From the NCBI RefSeq assembly GCF_017161445.1, contig NZ_CP071060.1, positions 3,100,001 through 3,164,000 of the forward strand: a DNA stretch of 64,000 nucleotides, given 5' to 3'. The position numbers and the translations under genes were made by a program. Numbering within the stretch: the first letter of the stretch is position 1; every line of letters starts with the position of its first letter. Shown here one piece after another: positions 10,110-18,332 of this stretch. The DNA comes from Niveibacterium microcysteis (lineage in GTDB: Bacteria; Pseudomonadota; Gammaproteobacteria; Burkholderiales; Rhodocyclaceae). The notes beneath the pieces were generated by a model. That model saw only the letters and a list, made by a program, of their open reading frames with translations, was not told the DNA's origin and did no database searches.

Positions 10110-10727
10110 ATGGCACGCAAGACCAAGGAAGACATGCAACAGACGCGGCGCGACATCATCGACGCCGCACGCAATGTGTTTTCCGAACGCGGAGTCAGTC
10201 GCACATCGCTGGAGCAGATCGCATCAGCCGCTGGGGTCACCCGCGGCGCGGTCTACTGGCATTTCGAGAACAAGGCCCAACTCTTCGTTGCGCTGCGTGA
10301 CGACGTCGCGATGCCGCTGATGGATGTGCTCGAGGCTGCGCTGCAGGTTGATTCCGGCTCCGATCCGCTCGGCGCGATCGAATGCTTCCTGATGGCCTAC
10401 GTAGAACGTCTTGAATCGGATCTGACGACGCGTCAGACCTTCGAAGTGCTGATCAACAAGTGCGAGTACACCGGCGAGCTTGGGGATGCGCTGAAATGCG
10501 TGATGCGCCGCTCGCACGACCTGAGCGAACGGCTCCGCGTCGCGTATCAGAAAGCAGCCGAAAAGGGCGGCCTGCGCGCCGGTCTGGACCCGGACGCCAT
10601 GGCGCGCGACACCTATGCCTTCCTGTTCGGCCTGGTTCGGCTCTGGATCGTCGATCGCGAGGACAACGAGTTCCGCACCGCAGCCCGCGACATGATCCGC
10701 ACGCACATCGCGCTGCGCCGGACCTAG
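10110..10727 (+). CDS. TetR-family repressor of the RND efflux operon (AcrR/TtgR-like)
   Basis: A 205-residue transcription factor whose N-terminus MARKTKEDMQQTRRDIIDAA, helix-turn-helix TSLEQIASAAGVTRGAVYWHF and ligand domain (FEVLINKCEYTGELG) follow the AcrR/TtgR/MtrR pattern. The start at 10110 is set by that conserved N-terminus; the upstream in-frame extension has no family similarity and would include the operator. Divergent placement and the palindrome in its promoter support local repression of the pump and autoregulation, relieved by drug binding. The inducer is not predictable. Confidence 0.92.
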   Translation: MARKTKEDMQQTRRDIIDAARNVFSERGVSRTSLEQIASAAGVTRGAVYWHFENKAQLFVALRDDVAMPLMDVLEAALQVDSGSDPLGAIECFLMAYVERLESDLTTRQTFEVLINKCEYTGELGDALKCVMRRSHDLSERLRVAYQKAAEKGGLRAGLDPDAMARDTYAFLFGLVRLWIVDREDNEFRTAARDMIRTHIALRRT

Positions 10728-10867
10728 CCTCTCCGCGGCGCGCCATACCGGCGCCGAGCCCCCCCGCCAGCGGTTCGTTGCTGATCGCGCACGCCCCAGC
10801 CACAAGCGTTTCCGAACTCAAAGCACAGCGGACCGTGCAGTGCTGGGCAAGCCGCTCACACAAGCAC

Positions 10868-10887
10868 ATTGTCGCGCCCGTGACAAT
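10868..10887. promoter_or_regulatory. Inverted repeat upstream of the exported haem-binding protein
   Basis: ATTGTC (10868-10873) and GACAAT (10882-10887) are perfect arms with an eight-base spacer, about 80 bases before the start at 10966. It could be an operator, but no regulator is recognisable from the sequence. The rest of the gap from 10728 to 10965 shows nothing else I can name. Confidence 0.35.
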
Positions 10888-10965
10888 TGATACCGCTCAA
10901 CGTTCCGGTTCAGCAAGGGCATAGCCTTGATTGATCAGCTTTCTCAGCCGACCGGACATTTCCAA

Positions 10966-11997
10966 ATGAAAACGCTCCTCAAGCATTCCCTGGTTGCGGC
11001 ATCTTTATTGATATCTCTTGACGCCAGCGCCGAACGATTCCTGGTTGCCCAAAAGGTCGAACAAGGGCCGGTTCTCGAAAAGCTGGCTGCAGACCCGGCA
11101 TGGTCGGCGGCAAAGCCGGTCATGATTCATATGCATAGCGGATCGGGCTTCGCGGACGGCAAGACCACCGCAAACATCAAGGCCGTCTACACGGCCGATA
11201 CGCTCTACCTGATGTTCAGCTACGACGATCCGACTCAGTCCTATCGCTACAGCCCTTACCAGAAGCAGAGCGATGGCTCGTGGAAGCGGCTGACCGACCC
11301 CAACGACAAGGGTGGTGACAACAACCGTTTCTATGAAGACAAGTGGGCGATCTTCTGGAACATCGACGATTCCTCGATCCGCGGCTTCAAGAAACGCGGC
11401 TGCTACGCCGCCTGCCACGACGAGGTCACAACCAAGCCATACGGCAACAAGTACACGAAGAACTCGGGCGAAATTGGCGACATCTGGCAGATGCGCAGCG
11501 TCCGCGGCGGCGTGTCGCTCGGCCAGCCGGACAACCAGTATGTCGACAGCACCCGCTACGACAAGGACAAAGCGCCGGACTCGGGTCGCAAGTCCGACGC
11601 CAGCACCGGCGGCGGCTACAACGAAGTCAAGCTGGTGAACGGCAAGCCGGAGTTCATGAACAAGGACGGCAAGGCGGCCAATAAAGGCGGTACCTACTGG
11701 ATCAAGCTGGAAGACCGCGTGCCGTTCGACGATTCGAAGTTCGTTGCAGGTGACGAGGTCGCTTCCGTGGTGGTGAGCAAGTTCACCGGCGATCGCGGCA
11801 ACCTGGCCGGTGCGGGCGCATGGGCGGACGGGAAATGGACCTATGTCGTCGCGCGCAAGCTGACCACCGCCTCACCCTACGACGTTCAGTTCAAAGACCT
11901 CGACGCCGCTTACTACTTCGGCTTTGCGGCCTTCGACAATTCTCAAGTGCGGCACGCGATCCACAAAGGGCCGGTGATCCTGAGGTTTGCAAAATAA
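10966..11997 (+). CDS. Exported ethylbenzene dehydrogenase gamma-like haem-binding protein
   Basis: Periplasmic protein with a Sec signal peptide (MKTLLKHSLVAASLLISLDASA) and a domain resembling the haem-binding gamma subunit of ethylbenzene dehydrogenase and DMSO-reductase-type enzymes (EB_dh): WSAAKPVMIHMHSGSGFADG, VYTADTLYLMFSYDDPT and DKWAIFWNI. A haem-attachment motif with three intervening residues, CYAACH (C146, C150, H151), suggests covalent c-type haem. No molybdopterin catalytic subunit lies nearby, so it works alone or with a remote partner. The start at 10966 is chosen for the signal peptide; an ATT-rich segment with another start lies 13 codons upstream. It is followed by a convergent LysR gene. 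Confidence 0.75.
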   Translation: MKTLLKHSLVAASLLISLDASAERFLVAQKVEQGPVLEKLAADPAWSAAKPVMIHMHSGSGFADGKTTANIKAVYTADTLYLMFSYDDPTQSYRYSPYQKQSDGSWKRLTDPNDKGGDNNRFYEDKWAIFWNIDDSSIRGFKKRGCYAACHDEVTTKPYGNKYTKNSGEIGDIWQMRSVRGGVSLGQPDNQYVDSTRYDKDKAPDSGRKSDASTGGGYNEVKLVNGKPEFMNKDGKAANKGGTYWIKLEDRVPFDDSKFVAGDEVASVVVSKFTGDRGNLAGAGAWADGKWTYVVARKLTTASPYDVQFKDLDAAYYFGFAAFDNSQVRHAIHKGPVILRFAK

Positions 11998-12034
11998 GCT
12001 GCTGCTAGCCAACGCCGGCAGCAAAAACTTCGTG

Positions 12035-12067
12035 GCAGGGCGGCGTGCGATGAGCGCCCCGCCCTGC
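12035..12067. terminator. Hairpin between convergent genes (possible terminator)
   Basis: GCAGGGCGG (12035-12043) pairs with CCGCCCTGC (12059-12067) over a 15-base loop. It lies in the gap between the haem-binding protein gene and the convergent LysR gene. There is no T-run on either side, so factor-independent termination is uncertain. Confidence 0.3.
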
Positions 12068-12191
12068 GGCCGGCGCTGGCGGCTGCGGCAAACGCATCGC
12101 GCGGGCCACTGCGGCGACACGTTTCCGGCCTGTCGCAGCTTGCCTGCCCCCAACCAACCGACCGCGCCCAAGCCGCTGGCGCGCCGGTATC

Positions 12192-13070
12192 TCATTGCGA
12201 CAGCAATCGCTCCAACGCTTCGATGCGGTGCCGGCGTGGCGTGGTGATGGCGTAGAAGCGCTCCTGCAACTGCGTCGATTGGCCGACCGTCACCAGCGCC
12301 CCGGCCCGCAGTTCGTCCTGCACCACAACCTCGGGCAGCACGGTTAGCCATCCGCTATCGCGCGCGATCAGGCGCAGCATGGCCATGTCGTCCACCTCCG
12401 CGCGCAAGCGTGGCCGCACATCGGCCGAGGCACAGAGCGCATCGAACTGGGCGCGCAACGCATGCCTTGGCCCCGGCAGCGCGATGTCGAGACCGTCGAG
12501 GTCTTCCGGTATCCGCAACGTGCGACCTTTCCAGCTGCTGGCGGGCCCCACGAGCGAGATCGACTGGCTGCCAAGAAAGCGGCAATGCAGCGGCCGGTCG
12601 GCATCCGACGGCACCGTCTCGTTCGCCAGTACCACATCGAGTTGATGCTGCAGCAAGCGGGTCAGCAGGCCTTCCAGCACGCCCGATTCAAGCGTCAGCA
12701 CCACGCCAGGATCGGCCAGCGCCGGGCGAATCCAGTTCTCCTGATAGTTGCGCGACAGGGTGGCGACGCTGCCCACCCGTAGCCGCGTCAAGCCCTCGCT
12801 GCGCCCGTCGAGGCGCCCCAGCATTTCCTGCCCGAGGCCGAAGATGTCTTCGGCGTACGAAAGCACCAGCTGCCCGGTATCCGTGAGCTGCAGCCGCCGC
12901 CCCTGGCGCGTGAACAGGGGCTCGCCGAGTCGATCCTCAAATTGACGGATCTGTGCCGACAGCGCCGATTGCGACGTATGAAGCTCGGCCGCAGCGCGCG
13001 TGAGATGCCCAAGCCTTGCGACCCGCCAGAAGTAAAACAGGTGGTGGAAGTTCAGCAGTTCCAGCTTCAT
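12192..13070 (-). CDS. LysR-family regulator (NhaR-like) divergent from dabBA
   Basis: A 292-residue LysR-type regulator. The DNA-binding domain reads LNFHHLFYFWRVARLGHLTRAAAELHTSQSALSAQIRQ (in two stretches), with the FHHLFYFW start typical of the NhaR subgroup. The effector-binding domain is of normal length. The start at 13070 fits the family N-terminus. It is divergent from dabB with 99 bases between start codons, which makes it the probable regulator of the carbon-uptake pair. LysR regulators accompany such operons in autotrophs, so a response to inorganic carbon supply is a reasonable inference. Confidence 0.88.
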   Translation of the reverse strand: MKLELLNFHHLFYFWRVARLGHLTRAAAELHTSQSALSAQIRQFEDRLGEPLFTRQGRRLQLTDTGQLVLSYAEDIFGLGQEMLGRLDGRSEGLTRLRVGSVATLSRNYQENWIRPALADPGVVLTLESGVLEGLLTRLLQHQLDVVLANETVPSDADRPLHCRFLGSQSISLVGPASSWKGRTLRIPEDLDGLDIALPGPRHALRAQFDALCASADVRPRLRAEVDDMAMLRLIARDSGWLTVLPEVVVQDELRAGALVTVGQSTQLQERFYAITTPRRHRIEALERLLSQ

Positions 13071-13120
13071 TGTTCTGTTTTTTCGATTGTTTCGTTCGAA
13101 TCATTGTAATTTACAGAACA
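13071..13120. promoter_or_regulatory. Divergent promoter region with inverted repeats between lysR and dabB
   Basis: TGTTCTGT (13071-13078) and ACAGAACA (13113-13120) are perfect eight-base arms with 34 bases between. Inside them GATT...AATC (13085-13102) forms a smaller dyad. The stretch is markedly AT-rich against its GC-rich surroundings, as expected for overlapping divergent promoters bound by a LysR protein. The first arm begins directly at the lysR start codon. Confidence 0.5.
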
Positions 13121-13169
13121 ACCACCGCAACGCAAGATCCGGACAGTTTTCGAATCGAGAAAAGCTGCC

Positions 13170-14747
13170 ATGGAACTGCTCCCGAGTGTTTTGACCTTCA
13201 GCCTTCTGCTGCCAGTCGCCCTGATGGTGATCGGCGTGCTGCTGCCGTTCCTGCCCAAGGTTCAGCAGGCTCGACAGTGGCAAGGCTTCCTCGCGCTATC
13301 GCTGGCGGCCTTGCTCGCCGCGGCGATCGGACTCGTGCTGCGCGGCAATTCGGCCACCGGCGCGGCCACATTCATCTCGCCTTGGTTGGCGGCCCCCATG
13401 TTGGGCGGCTGGCTGGCGGTGTTGGTGCAATTGCTCGGCACCCTGATCGGCGCCTTTTCGTCGCGCTACCTGCAGGGTGAGGCGGGCCAACAGCGCTACC
13501 TTGCGGCGCTCGCCGGCGTGCTGGCGGCGGTGCATCTGCTGTTGCTGGCAGACCACTGGCTCGTGCTGATCGCGGCGTGGGCGCTGGTCGGCGTGGCGCT
13601 GCAGCACCTGCTGTGCTTCTACCCCGATCGCCCGTTCGCCCAACTCGCAGCCTTCAAGAAACGGCTCGCCGATCGCCTGGCCGATGCGCTGCTGATCGCC
13701 GCCGCGGCACTGGCGTGGTGGGCCGTCGGCAGCGGCTCGCTCTCGGCGCTCTGGACACATCTCGCGCAGGATGGTGCGTCGGCTGCACTGCAGTTCAGCG
13801 CGGTGTGCCTGGTGCTCGCCGTGGTGCTCCGTACCGCGCTGCTGCCGGTTCATGGCTGGCTGATCCAGGTGATGGAGGCGCCGACGCCGGTATCCGCCCT
13901 GCTCCACGCCGGCGTTGTTAACCTCGGCGGCTATGTGCTGATCCGCTTCTCGCCGCTATTGGAGCACGCCCCCGCCGCACGCTGGTTGCTGGTGGCTTTT
14001 GGCCTCGGTACGGCGATCCTCGCCGGCCTGGTCATGCTCACCCGGATCAGCATCAAGGTTCGACTCGCCTGGTCCACCGTGGCGCAGATGGGCTTCATGG
14101 TGCTCGAATGCGGGCTCGGTCTCTACACGCTCGCGGCGCTGCACCTGATCGGCCACTCGCTGTACAAGGCGCACACCTTCCTGTCGGCCTCGACGGCAGT
14201 GCAACACACACGGATCCAGGCGCTGCACGATGCACGCACGCCCACGCCGTTGAGCCTGCTGCTCGCGCCAGTACTGGCTGCCACGGGCGTGTTCGCGGTA
14301 CTCGCACTGTTCCGCGATGCCGCCTGGCCGTGGTGGTGGAGCCTCCTTCTGGCCCTTGCCTGGGCACCCTTGCTGTGGCTGCCTCAAGCAAGCGACCAAA
14401 CCCTTCGTCAGACCCTGCGCCACTACGCAGCCGGCGTTGTGATGGTCGTTGGCCTTACCGCGCTGGCGATGCTGGCCCACGCGATCCCGCTGGGGACGGT
14501 CGATCGCCCCGATACCGCAACGGGTGTTATTGCCTTGCTCGGCATGGTCTGCCTGCACGGCTGGCTGGTGGCACTTCAACTCTGGCCTGCGGCACTCGCG
14601 CGCAGCCGGCGCTGGAGCTACGCCGGCCTCTACCTCGATGAGTCCTACACCCGACTCGCCCTGTGGCTCTGGCCAACGCGCTGGGCACCCGCGTCACATG
14701 AGCGCCACAGCAGCCGCAGCAACGGCGCCATTCGCGCCAAGGCCTGA
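13170..14747 (+). CDS. dabB: Inorganic carbon transporter membrane subunit DabB (NuoL-like)
   Basis: A 525-residue polytopic membrane protein of the proton-antiporter-like family (PF00361). It is shorter than NuoL and paired with DabA rather than with complex I genes. Motifs include LVLIAAWALVGVALQHLL, VHGWLIQVMEAPTPVSALLHAGVVNLGGYVLIR and LHLIGHSLYKAHTFLSAS. The lysine- and histidine-bearing helices match the ion-translocating core. In DAB complexes this subunit is thought to couple a cation gradient to CO2 hydration by DabA. dabA follows 26 bases after its stop. The start ATG at 13170 gives a first membrane helix immediately. Confidence 0.9.
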   Translation: MELLPSVLTFSLLLPVALMVIGVLLPFLPKVQQARQWQGFLALSLAALLAAAIGLVLRGNSATGAATFISPWLAAPMLGGWLAVLVQLLGTLIGAFSSRYLQGEAGQQRYLAALAGVLAAVHLLLLADHWLVLIAAWALVGVALQHLLCFYPDRPFAQLAAFKKRLADRLADALLIAAAALAWWAVGSGSLSALWTHLAQDGASAALQFSAVCLVLAVVLRTALLPVHGWLIQVMEAPTPVSALLHAGVVNLGGYVLIRFSPLLEHAPAARWLLVAFGLGTAILAGLVMLTRISIKVRLAWSTVAQMGFMVLECGLGLYTLAALHLIGHSLYKAHTFLSASTAVQHTRIQALHDARTPTPLSLLLAPVLAATGVFAVLALFRDAAWPWWWSLLLALAWAPLLWLPQASDQTLRQTLRHYAAGVVMVVGLTALAMLAHAIPLGTVDRPDTATGVIALLGMVCLHGWLVALQLWPAALARSRRWSYAGLYLDESYTRLALWLWPTRWAPASHERHSSRSNGAIRAKA

Positions 14748-14773
14748 CCCCACACCCCTCGCAGGAGATCAAC

Positions 14774-17347
14774 ATGGATACGCTGCAACTTACTGAACAG
14801 GCACGGCCGAACGGTCTCGCAAACAACCTTGCGGGCGCGCGGGCTGAAAGCGGATCAGCGCAGAACGATCTACTCATCAACGAGCAGATCGAATCCGCCT
14901 GCGCGCAAGCCTGTCGTGCGATTGCGCCCGCCTGGCCGCTGGATCGGGCGATCGCGGTGAATCCGCATTGGTCGCGCATCGGTATGCCGCTGCGCCGTGT
15001 GGCCGCCCGCATGGCGGTGCTCGGCGATATCCGGGTGTTTCCGTCGCGCGAATCGCAGCGGCAAGCCTGGGAGGAAGGCCGCATCACCCGCGCGGATCTC
15101 GACTACGCGCTGTCGAATCTGCCTGGAGCGGCCGGCATGCTCAGCGCGCAGCAGTGCATCGACGCGCTGCAAAGCGACTGGACGCCCGCCCGGCTACCGC
15201 TCCTGATCGACACCCTCGACAATGATCCGGCGCGGCACACGCGGCTCTCGTGGCGTCAGGCCATCACTCACCAGGTCAGCCAGACCTGCGCCGCCTACTT
15301 CGACGCCCACCAGGCCGACTGGCAACCGAGCCGCGATCAGGGGCTGTACGCCTTCTGGCGCGACACCCTGCAGCACGACCACGGCATCGGCCTGCTGATG
15401 GGGCTGCCCGACCTGGGCCGCCGGCTCGACGTGCTGCCCGCCACGCGGCTGGACGCCGAACGCTGGGCGCTGCGCCAGCTCGGCCTGCCGGAATCCGTCT
15501 GGGCCGACTATCTGGAAGCGGTGCTGCTGACGGTAAACGGCTGGGCCTCCTGGTGCGCCTACCAGGGCTGGCAAGCCGGCCTGGAGGGGCGTGACGACCC
15601 GAACCTGCGCGATCTGCTCGCGATCCGGCTCGCATGGGGCGCCGTGCTGCTCGACTGCAAGGACGACGCCAGCACGCGGCTCGCGTTCGCTGCGCTGCAG
15701 GCGTCGTGGCACCGCGCCGCGACGCTGCTCGACGAAAGCGAAGCAGGCTTGCTGGCCGACGAAGTCTGGCAACTCGCGCTCGAAGCCGGCTACCAGCGCC
15801 AACTGGCCCACAAACTCACCGCCACGACGAGCAAGACGCCTGCCGAGCAGAAGATCGAAGTACAGGCCGCCTTCTGTATCGATGTGCGCAGCGAACCGAT
15901 GCGCCGTGCCCTCGAAGCAGTCTGGCCCGCCGTGCAGACGATCGGCTTCGCCGGCTTCTTCGGGCTACCGGTCGCATACACCCCGCTGGCCAGCGCCGCC
16001 CGCCGGCCCCAACTGCCCGGCCTGCTCGCTCCGGCGATGGAAGTCACCGATCGGATCTACGCCGGCCCCGGCGAGGCGGGCCAGCCCGATGAGGCCGCCG
16101 AGGCCGCCGCCGCGAGTGGCCGGCGCGCGCGCCTTGACCTCGCCGCGCAGTGGCAAGCGGCCAGTCGGTGGCCGGGCGCAGCCTTCTCGTTTGTCGAAGC
16201 GGCCGGTGCCGGTTACCTCGGCAAGCTCGGGCAATGGCTGCGGCCCTCGGCGCAGGCCCGGCAGCGCGATGATCTGGCCGGCCTGCCGCACCGCTATCGC
16301 GCCGTCTGCAGACCCCAGCTCAACGCGCTGGATGTCGACACGAAGGTAGCGCTCGCGGCGCGCGTATTGCACGCGATGGGGCTCGAACACGGTCTCGCGC
16401 CCCTGGTGCTGCTGGTCGGGCACGGCAGTCAGTCGACCAACAACGCGCATGCTGCCGCGCTCGATTGCGGTGCCTGCTGCGGGCAGACCGGCGAGGTCAA
16501 CGCGCGCAGCCTGGCGCTGCTGCTCAACGAGAAATCGGTGCGGGCCGGCTTGCTGGCGCGCGGCATCGCGATTCCCGAGGAGACGCGCTTCGTCGCCGCG
16601 CTGCACAACACCACCACCGACGAGATCGAGGGCTTCGACCTCGATCTTCTGCCCACCGACGCCCGCGCACGCTGGGATCAACTGCAAGTGGTCTTCTCGC
16701 AAGCGTCTGACCTGGTACGCCGCGAGCGTGCGCCGCGCCTTGGGCTCGATCCGACAACGCCGCAGGATGAACTGCTGACCCAACTGCGCCGGCGTGCCAA
16801 CGACGGCGCCCAGACGCGGCCGGAATGGGGCCTCGCGGGCAACGCCGCGTTCGTCATCGCGCCGCGGCACCGTACCCGTGGCATCGTGCTGGACGGCCGC
16901 AGCTTCCTGCACGACTACGACGCCAAGCAGGATGCCGACGGCAGCGTGCTGGAACTGCTGATGACCGCACCGATGCTGGTAACGCATTGGATCAACTGGC
17001 AATACCACGCCTCCACCTGCGATCCGCAGCACCTGGGTAGCGGCAACAAAGTGCTGCACAACGTTGTCGGCGGATCGATCGGCGTATTCGAGGGCAACGG
17101 TGGCGATCTGCGAATCGGGCTCTCCCGCCAATCGCTGCACGACGGTGAGCGCTGGGTGCACGAGCCGCTTCGCCTGACCGTGCTGATCGATGCGCCGCAG
17201 GCAGCCATCGAGCAGGTCATCGCCAAGCACGCCGTCGTGCGCCAGCTGCTCGATAACGGCTGGCTGCATCTGTGGCACTTCGGCAACGACGCGCTGCAAC
17301 GCTACACGCATGGGCAATGGCTCCCGCTCGGGCTGGAGGCGGCCTGA
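14774..17347 (+). CDS. dabA: Inorganic carbon transporter subunit DabA (DUF2309, beta-carbonic-anhydrase-like)
   Basis: An 857-residue protein of the DUF2309/UPF0753 family, the carbonic-anhydrase-like catalytic subunit of the DAB complex that turns CO2 into trapped bicarbonate at the inner membrane. The zinc site is intact: C368 and D370 in CIDVRSEP, H550 in LLVGHGSQSTNN and C565 in ALDCGACCG. The H-to-C spacing of 15 residues equals that of characterised DabA. The start at 14774 follows the ribosome-binding site AGGAG at 14763-14767. Its stop overlaps the start of the next gene (TGATG), so the downstream DUF6671 gene is likely translated with it. Confidence 0.94.
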   Translation: MDTLQLTEQARPNGLANNLAGARAESGSAQNDLLINEQIESACAQACRAIAPAWPLDRAIAVNPHWSRIGMPLRRVAARMAVLGDIRVFPSRESQRQAWEEGRITRADLDYALSNLPGAAGMLSAQQCIDALQSDWTPARLPLLIDTLDNDPARHTRLSWRQAITHQVSQTCAAYFDAHQADWQPSRDQGLYAFWRDTLQHDHGIGLLMGLPDLGRRLDVLPATRLDAERWALRQLGLPESVWADYLEAVLLTVNGWASWCAYQGWQAGLEGRDDPNLRDLLAIRLAWGAVLLDCKDDASTRLAFAALQASWHRAATLLDESEAGLLADEVWQLALEAGYQRQLAHKLTATTSKTPAEQKIEVQAAFCIDVRSEPMRRALEAVWPAVQTIGFAGFFGLPVAYTPLASAARRPQLPGLLAPAMEVTDRIYAGPGEAGQPDEAAEAAAASGRRARLDLAAQWQAASRWPGAAFSFVEAAGAGYLGKLGQWLRPSAQARQRDDLAGLPHRYRAVCRPQLNALDVDTKVALAARVLHAMGLEHGLAPLVLLVGHGSQSTNNAHAAALDCGACCGQTGEVNARSLALLLNEKSVRAGLLARGIAIPEETRFVAALHNTTTDEIEGFDLDLLPTDARARWDQLQVVFSQASDLVRRERAPRLGLDPTTPQDELLTQLRRRANDGAQTRPEWGLAGNAAFVIAPRHRTRGIVLDGRSFLHDYDAKQDADGSVLELLMTAPMLVTHWINWQYHASTCDPQHLGSGNKVLHNVVGGSIGVFEGNGGDLRIGLSRQSLHDGERWVHEPLRLTVLIDAPQAAIEQVIAKHAVVRQLLDNGWLHLWHFGNDALQRYTHGQWLPLGLEAA

Positions 17348-18189
17348 TGTCGCACTACGCAGGGCAGCGCCTCGCCCTCCTCACCCAGCACGGCAAGGAA
17401 GCGGTCATCGCGCCGGTGTTGGAACCGGCGCTCGGCTGCAAGGTCGAGCGCATCAGCGGTTTCGATACTGACCAGCTCGGCACCTTCACGCGTGACACCC
17501 CACGCGAAGGTAGTCAGCTCGAGGCGGCGCGCAAGAAGGCACGAATCGGCATGTCGCTCTCCGGCTCGCAGATCGGGCTCGCCAGCGAAGGTAGCTTCGG
17601 GCCTGATCCCTTCACCGGCCTCTTCACCTGGAACACGGAGATGCTGGTGCTGATCGACGACCGGCTAGAGGTGGAAGTCGTCGGCATCGCCCAGGGGCCG
17701 GCACGATGCGGCACGCTACGCACCGCTGAATGGTCGGCACTTGAAGCCTTCGCGACGAAGCAAGACTTCCCAGCGCACCAGCTCGTGCTACGCCCACAGC
17801 ATCAAGACGACCCGCGGCTTCACAAAGGCATCGCCGACTGGCCGACCCTCAAGCGCCACTTTGACGCGTGCCAGGCCAAGGCGAGCAACGGGCAAGTGTT
17901 TGCAGAGACCGATCTGCGCGCGTTCGCGAACCCGAGCCGGATGCAACAGATCGGCAAGGCCGCCGAGGATTTGCTGCGCCGCCTGCTGTCGCTGTGCCCA
18001 GCCTGTGCAACGCCGGGCTACTGGGTCACCGCGCAACAGGCCGGGCTGCCGTGCGCGGCATGTGGGCTACCGACCAGCAGCTACCGCAGCGAAACCTGGC
18101 AATGCCTTCGCTGCACGCAAAGCGAAACACGACCGCGAACCGATCGCCAGTTCGCCGAGCCGCAGCACTGCGCCTTCTGCAACCCCTGA
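17347..18189 (+). CDS. DUF6671 family protein with C-terminal zinc ribbon, coupled to dabA
   Basis: A 280-residue soluble protein that I recognise as the DUF6671 family from the block RKKARIGMSLSGSQ, LASEGSFGPDPFTGLF and TWNTEMLVLIDD. The C-terminal 75 residues carry four CxxC pairs (LCPACAT, LPCAACGL, WQCLRCTQ, HCAFCNP), which would bind two zinc ions as a zinc ribbon. No function is established. The ATG at 17347 shares one base with the dabA stop (TGATG); an in-frame start at 17272 would overlap dabA by 76 bases and adds non-conserved sequence. Tight coupling to dabBA suggests a role in assembly, regulation or nucleic-acid contact for the carbon system, which is inference. Confidence 0.8.
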   Translation: MSHYAGQRLALLTQHGKEAVIAPVLEPALGCKVERISGFDTDQLGTFTRDTPREGSQLEAARKKARIGMSLSGSQIGLASEGSFGPDPFTGLFTWNTEMLVLIDDRLEVEVVGIAQGPARCGTLRTAEWSALEAFATKQDFPAHQLVLRPQHQDDPRLHKGIADWPTLKRHFDACQAKASNGQVFAETDLRAFANPSRMQQIGKAAEDLLRRLLSLCPACATPGYWVTAQQAGLPCAACGLPTSSYRSETWQCLRCTQSETRPRTDRQFAEPQHCAFCNP

Positions 18190-18332
18190 GGTCCTCCCAC
18201 CCGCACGCACCGGACCGCCACAGCTCGCGGCTCAACGGGCGCGGCTAGCGCCTGAGCCTGATCGACGATCGAACCTGCCGGTAGATGGCGGTGTCACACG
18301 CACTCCAACGTGACTCGCCCCTGCACTTTCAC

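Noticed and set aside
10928..10939. FNR-like half-sites (TTGATTGATCA) before the haem-binding protein gene
   Set aside because: The two half-sites are two bases apart rather than four, so it does not fit an FNR box.
13170..14747. Complex I subunit NuoL reading for this membrane protein
   Set aside because: It is too short for NuoL, has no other nuo genes nearby, and is followed by DabA, so DabB is the better call.
15965..17317. Long minus-strand frame opposite dabA
   Set aside because: Same GC-driven antisense artefact; dabA has its full catalytic motif set.
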